Shown here piece by piece: positions 58,690 to 64,000 of a stretch of DNA of 64,000 nucleotides (within the stretch, counting starts at the first letter, position 1; each line of letters starts with the position of its first letter). The position numbers were made by a program, and so were the translations under genes. The stretch covers positions 558,001-622,000 of the forward strand of contig JAECYW010000009.1 in the NCBI GenBank assembly GCA_023014335.1, written 5' to 3'. Source of the stretch: Galerina marginata (taxonomy: Eukaryota > Basidiomycota > Agaricomycetes > Agaricales > Galerinaceae). The notes below the pieces were generated by a model. It did not search any database and was not told where the DNA came from. It was given only the letters and a program-made list of their open reading frames with translations.

Positions 58690-60562
58690 TCACATAAGTA
58701 TGTGGTCTTTGTGTTTTTTTGTGTTCATTGATGAATGTCGATTAACGATACCAGAATTCCCTTGTCGGAAATTCAGCAGAAAGCGACGGTCCAGACGCCA
58801 AATGTTGACTCAAAGTTTTAACTTGGGGATTGTACGAAATAAACGTGTTTTCTAAGCGACTGTCTTATGCAATGACTGATCAGCTCAACTGAGGCTGTTA
58901 CTGAGCAGAACTGTTCATGTTGCCGTTGGGTTGTCTTGGTATGGCCGCCTAGTTTGTTCGTTGTGTGGTGTCAGCTGAGCTGGGGTGAGATGTTGTGGCT
59001 ATGCAAAAGCGATAAGATAAGATTCTCCACTGAAATGTTGCATTCAATAGTGATTTACCATCACGAACATGAAAAGCTTTTGGTTTTCAACAGTGGTTAT
59101 AAGAGTTTACCGGGCTGTTTTACAGCAGGAGGCCTTATCAGATATCACACTTGCCCTTCTGACATTTACCGTTCACGATACTAGGCTTTCGTCGACCCAC
59201 TTGAAGCAGTTTGGTCGTAAGTTCTTCCCAAAACTTAGATCCAATCCGTCGTCCTGTCCCTTCATGTTGCTTCAACGGCACTTATACTCCATGATTTCTG
59301 CCGTATTTCGAATCCTCTCGCTGATATTTTTTGACTAGTGTTTATAATCAATCAAGTAGCCTTCAGTCATGATCATGCAGCATTTGGCTAACTCATTCCG
59401 TAAGAAGGTCTATACCTCGGCCATCTGTATCGCCTTACTCATACTTGGACAAACTGAACGCCTCCAGATAGCTAAAGTAACATGTCAATCGATGAATGCT
59501 TCGCCGAGGACCTGTGATTGTTGCTCTCATACTCGAGTATACGATTTGCACCTTTCGAAAATGATTGGAAAATGATGCCATTTGCATTTGCTCCGCATAA
59601 CATCGTTTTTTCACTGTTCTACTATTTTGTTTCGTCTAAAGCTCACATGTAGCCAATTACATGACTTATTGTTCCCATGTTTCATCGTTCAAGATTAAGG
59701 ATTTCTTTCTCAAAGCGAACAAGGTATACTGCGATATCTTCGGGAAATATCAACTTGCATGCGAGGACATGTCAAGAAAATCTTACCTGGACGTAAGATA
59801 ACCATTACCATATGTTCTTCCGGTTTACGAGTAGCCCTGTAGTTGGTATTTCAGTGTTACTTCGGTTGATATTTTTGGCCAACAAGGCGTTGAGGATCTT
59901 CCACGAGAAGTTTAACACAATGCTGGCGTAGTTACGACGACAAGGTACTTACCCCGACCCGAGTATCGCTTTAGAATGTCCTACCTAGACTAGTATGCAA
60001 TCCAGATAACAGCCTTGATTTGGACGTCTCATCCATCCAATTGATGTTATGTGGATCAGTTCTGCGTATTCTCATCCAGCTCTTAAGTATTCTGGGGTAA
60101 TTTTCTAACTCATCCAACTGCTGTTTACTGTGTTCTGTAAATTGTCGCTCATCGTCTTGAGATGGCCCCAGAAGAAACAAATCGTTATTCGCGTCGACAT
60201 AGAATATTTGCCTATCTATCTTTGGTCTATTTCCCTGTGCGGACTCATCGGCAAGGCGGTGCCTGCGATTGATCCGTTCCACGTGGCTCTAGGCACACCC
60301 GCCACGCGCGTCTCACGTTTTCTGGGGTTGCTCCCATAATAGCCCATAATTAACCCCCCTCGTTGCTATGCTGGTTTTAACCAAGGACGAGTCGACTTGG
60401 TTTGAGGACCAACGAGGTTTTCAAATAAACAGCGAGCAGCGACCTCAGTAAATGGACGTGGCTGTGTAACGATTGCGATATAAGATCGCTCGACCTCAAG
60501 TGTTGTCCTCTATCTCGTTACATCTCCCACCAATAACCCACTGCCAACCCTCATAACAATCT
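58690..60562. other. no gene recognised
   Basis: A minus-strand open block at 60282-59971 (about 100 codons, ..QIFYVDANNDLFLLGPSQDDERQF..) reads like protein but begins without ATG. A CTAG acceptor lies directly before it, so it could be an exon or remnant. Otherwise nothing. The right end is the peptidase promoter. Confidence 0.35.
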
Positions 60563-63471
60563 ATGTCTTTCATTGCGCCACAGGATCCCCTGCGATGGGA
60601 CCATAGCGTGGCAGACATCAAAAATTTGACCAACCTAGCCATCGATAAGTACAGGTCTGTTCTGGACACGGTCGGCGCCCTCGATGCTAGGGATTGTAAC
60701 TTTTATACGGTATGTTCATATACCAACTCACAAACATCATCGCTAACCGTGTTTTCTATATGCAAGGTATTTGTGAGTTGACTTTCGTCACTGACCTGTG
60801 CCGGCTTTTGACCAACTATGCCAAATGATAGGTGGTTCTCGCTCAAGGACGTACAAAGTTCAGAGCTGTCGGAGAACCTTTGGCATTCTATCACAATGTG
60901 TCCGCGACCCAGGAGATTCGCGACGCGTCCAGCGTCGCGGAATCTCTCATTCGCGACTTCGAGATTGAGGCGTCTATGCGTCTTGACGTCTTCAACTCCA
61001 TGGCCGCTGCCGAAAAGAACATCAAGGAGTCCAACCAATGGGACAAACTCATACCTGAGGAACAGCGTCTCGTAGAAAAGATGGTAATGCTTATGAAGCT
61101 TCCCAAAACTCTTAGTCTAATCCAATAATTTCAGATCTTAGATGGAACTAGAAGCGGGCTCAGTCTTCCGATCGAAAAACGAGAAGAATTGACCAATCTG
61201 AAGAAGGAACTGTCGCAAGCGTGCTTAGATTTTGAGGTATGGTCAATTTTGCGAATCCAAGCCTGATGAACGCTTGCTGACCAGTTTCTAGAAAAATGTC
61301 AACGAAGAGAATGTATGTAATTCCCTTCGTTTAAAATATAATCCGTTTTGATCATCTCTTTTTAGGGGCACATCACCTTCACCGAGGACGAACTTGCCGG
61401 TGTCCCCAAGTATATTATATCTGGATATACCAAGCGAACTCAGGAGGGAAAAGATGTTTATGACGTGAAGTTCAACAACACGGATATCGGCCCTATCGTG
61501 TGTATCTCAGTCGGTCCTCTAACTAGTGTCTAAAACTTCTTTTAACAGCTTCAGTTTGCCGAAGACCCAGAAGTACGAAAGCGAGCGCAAGAATCCAATG
61601 AGTCGCGATTGCCGGTTAACGTACCCATATTCGCGAAGATCATGGAACTGCGTCGTAAAGTCGCTGGTCTTCTTGGATACAAGAACTGGTACGTCAGTCA
61701 CGACTTTAGATTCATCGTTCCTCACGGTTTTGCAGGGCGGACTATATTACGGAGGTCAAGATGGTTAAGTCAGGAAAGGGAGTCGAGGATGTATGTTTGC
61801 CTCCCGTCTCAATATGTTTAATCATTCTCAATTACCTTCAGTTTCTCGACGACCTTGAGGAAAAGCTTCTTCCTATTGGCATCAAGGACTGCGAAAACCA
61901 TCTGGCTATGAAAAAGAAAGAACACGAAGCCAAGGGCCTCCCCTTCGACGGAAAATACTACCTTTGGGATAATTCTTATTACTCGACAAAATATGTCAAA
62001 GAGACTCTCGATTTGGATGGTACTCTTGTCAGGGAATACTTTCCCGTTTCTCATGTTGTTCCGGTTATTTTGGAGATTTATCAGAATCTCCTATCGGTTA
62101 GATTCGAGGAAATCAAGGAAGCAAGTGTCTGGCATCCAGGTTCGCCTCACTCATATTTTTCAATTTAGTACATTTCTAATCATTTGCGCCTTGAAGATGT
62201 TCAAGCCTACGCCGTCTGGGAGAAAGACGCTAAAGACGAGACCGGGTTCATTGGCTATGCCTACTTTGACCTTTTACCTCGTGGTATGTGTTCCTCCCTA
62301 CTCATCCAATATCCTTTCTGACCCAGACACTGTAGATGGAAAGTACCCAAATTTGGCTGTATGGCCCATCTTACTCGGTTACGACCTTCCCGACGGAAAG
62401 CGCAGCTACCCTGTGTGTGCAATCGTCGCCAATTTGGCTAAGCCCACACCTGATAAGCCGGCGTTACTGGGTCACTTTGACACGGTGAACCTTTTCCACG
62501 AGATTGGACATATCTTCCATGAGCTTTTGAGCAAAACCAAATTTGCTCTGTTCCATGGTACAACGTTAGTTATTGAGTTAACTATTTTTGAGTCGATGTA
62601 CTAACTGGGTCAAAGCGTTGCTCTCGATTTCGGAGAAGCCCCATCCCAGATGTTGGAGAACTGGTACGCCGGTCGGGCTTTCGGTTTCTTCGTTTCATTC
62701 AGTTTGCTTGTTTGGTAGGTGCTACGAAGCCAAGGTCCTGGAAAGGATCACTAGCCATTACGAGACCAAGAAACCAATGTCCCCAGACCTCATTGAAAAA
62801 CTTCTCAAGAAGTAGTCGTCTTTTCTCTTTTTAGCATTGCTTTGACTGACTCTCTTTCGATACTATCAGTCGCTACATGAATTTCGGCTTGTTCAACCTT
62901 CGTCAACTCTTCTTCGCCAAATATGATATAAAAGTCCACATCGACCAAAGTACGTAAATTAAAAACCGGGAATGCTTAATTGTATCGTTTATTTGAATCC
63001 AACAGATATTGAGGATTACACCCACTTCTGGTGCAGCCTTCGCAAAAAGATGTTACTTTTGGATCATGATAAAGAGGGCCCAGGCCAGAGTACCTTCTGC
63101 CATCTCATAAACTACGACGCGGGCTATTATGGGTTCGTCATTCTCTTACCCTTCGTCTGCTTTTGACCAGAAATTAATGAATTGCGACGGCACAGATATA
63201 TGTACTCCAATGTGTTCGCAGCAGACATGTATGCTACCGTATTCAAGGCCGATCCTTTTGATCCTGTTCGTGGTAAATTTTATCGGGACAAGGTACTCTT
63301 GCCTGGTTCAAGCCGTGACGAACTCGACATTCTCCAGGCAAGTTATTTCCCGTGTCCAGTTTAGCCAAACTGACGGTTTGATTGTTACAGGACTTCCTCG
63401 GACGGCCCCCAAATAGCGAAGCCTATTTGAAGCAGCTCTTTGGCACTGTCCCAGCTTCCACCACCACGTAA
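60563..63471 (+). CDS. M3-family zinc metallopeptidase (thimet oligopeptidase/saccharolysin type)
   Basis: Seventeen exons starting 60563-60709, then a 6-nt microexon 60767-60772, 60832-61083, 61135-61236, 61292-61312, 61366-61497 and onward to the last, 63391-63471; 679 aa, all phases consistent. Zinc site: HEIGH at residues 468-472 and the third ligand Glu497 in DFGEAPSQMLENW, 25 residues later as in M3 enzymes. Other landmarks: NVSATQEIRDAS, LVEKMILDGTRSGL, YYLWDNSYYSTKY, VWPILLGYDLPDGKRSYPV, RYMNFGLFNLRQLFFAK and GYMYSNVFAADMY. Members cleave short peptides in cytosol or mitochondria; yeast PRD1 is the nearest well-known relative, of about 700 aa. No presequence, so cytosolic is likely. 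The last intron has a GC donor (CAG/GCAAGT). Confidence 0.93.
60767..60772 (+). other. 6-nt microexon of the peptidase gene
   Basis: GTATTT between ...TGCAAG and GTGAGTTG. It inserts Val-Phe between FYT and VVLAQ and restores the conserved V-F-V-x-L-A pattern of M3 enzymes. Skipping it keeps the frame but deletes the two residues. Confidence 0.7.
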
Positions 63472-63720
63472 ACGGTGGGCGACAAATTGTAGGAGTTGTT
63501 CTCTTGTAAGGCTAAACCACCAGACCTCGTTTCGAGATAACTTTTATTTAACAATATATCATCCGAATATTTGAACGATTCTCTGGAGTGTCGTGGGAGT
63601 TGGTCAAACGGTATCATGTTCTCGTGTCGTCCATCGGTAACGGGGTGGGGTTTCGCCTGAAAGTAAACAGGTCTCCAAAATGGGAGAATCCAAAGCTACC
63701 TGAGAACATTTCATACTAAC

Positions 63721-63876
63721 CTGTCTGCAAGTGATCTTGAACGCCTTCAAGAAGCGACGCCCCAGCTGCCGATCAGAACTCCGGAGACCGTCATGATCCT
63801 CAAAATTCAAGTACGAGAGTAGCTTTCCTGCAGAAACTGCCAGTTCGATGTTCTGGGCAGTGAAGCGTGAAATTTC
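63721..63876 (-). CDS. exon of an incomplete minus-strand gene
   Basis: 52 codons between an acceptor (ACTAG) and a donor (CAG/GTTAGT), phase 0 at both ends: EISRFTAQNIELAVSAGKLL, then SYLNFEDHDGLRSSDRQLGRRFLKAFKITCRQ. The 5' part lies beyond the window or in 63877-64000. The 3' part would lie before 63656 and may overlap the 3' end of the peptidase gene on the opposite strand. Product not recognised. Confidence 0.4.
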
Positions 63877-64000
63877 CTAGTATCTAGAAAGGATGGTCAA
63901 GTGGAAGGCATGGCTTTCCGGTCTTGACCTAAATAAGAGTAGGTTTTGTTGCGTAATTTTAGCCGCTGATAAATTAAATGGTCAGAACATGAGGTGTGTC

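Noticed and set aside
1..64000. CRISPR arrays, bacterial operons, ribosome binding sites, rRNA genes
   Set aside because: The window is fungal nuclear DNA with spliced genes; no regular spacer arrays or rRNA-like blocks were seen.

Overview
The window is nuclear DNA of a mushroom-forming basidiomycete (Agaricomycetes type). Genes are split by many canonical GT-AG introns, mostly 45-65 nt with a few GC-AG ones. They lie on both strands without operon logic. The set of families is typical of these fungi: a HET-domain protein, MYND fingers, 7TM proteins, UstYa/DUF3328-like proteins, a Plavaka-like transposon with its companion gene, and small secreted cysteine-rich proteins. All gene models below were spliced by hand from donor/acceptor sites, phase and family sense; none was checked by search or RNA data.

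Layout. 0.9-2.6 kb: HET-domain gene. 3.1-8.4 kb: TPR/MYND gene, two tandem three-finger C2H2 genes and a second MYND gene with a 17-nt microexon. 10.0-12.0 kb: 8-exon membrane protein. 12.3-20.9 kb: two duplicated gene pairs, namely two small mitochondrial-looking proteins on the minus strand and two secreted proteins on the plus strand that look like ADP-ribosyl-cyclase/CD38-type NAD-consuming enzymes. About 3.6 kb of gene-free repeat-like DNA separates the first copies. 21.2-23.3 kb: a 1.5-kb terminal-inverted-repeat element next to a truncated copy of a HECT ubiquitin-ligase gene. 26.7-27.8 kb: 7TM gene. 28.3-32.9 kb: a cluster with two UstYa-like genes, a probable third remnant, and two small unknown genes, one of which ends 3 nt before a UstYa start codon.

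33.2-33.4 kb: a 251-bp mariner-type MITE with TA target duplication. 34.3-40.9 kb: a large two-gene transposon core, with a 10-exon Plavaka-like transposase (1285 aa, all frames open) on the minus strand and an 8-exon companion gene (558 aa) on the plus strand, divergent from a 212-bp shared promoter. 41.8-43.0 kb: paralogue of the 7TM gene with matching intron positions. 43.6-58.2 kb: a full-length HUL5-type HECT ubiquitin ligase (47.9-51.8 kb) embedded in dispersed degenerate repeats, with a truncated copy of its 3' end at 43.6 kb. 58.3 kb: small secreted 8-cysteine protein. 60.6-63.5 kb: 17-exon M3 metallopeptidase with a 6-nt microexon. At the right edge an exon of a further minus-strand gene is visible.

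The most interesting points are the secreted CD38-like pair, where the second copy has lost one catalytic glutamate; the UstYa cluster with its possible bicistronic arrangement; and the apparently intact two-gene transposon.
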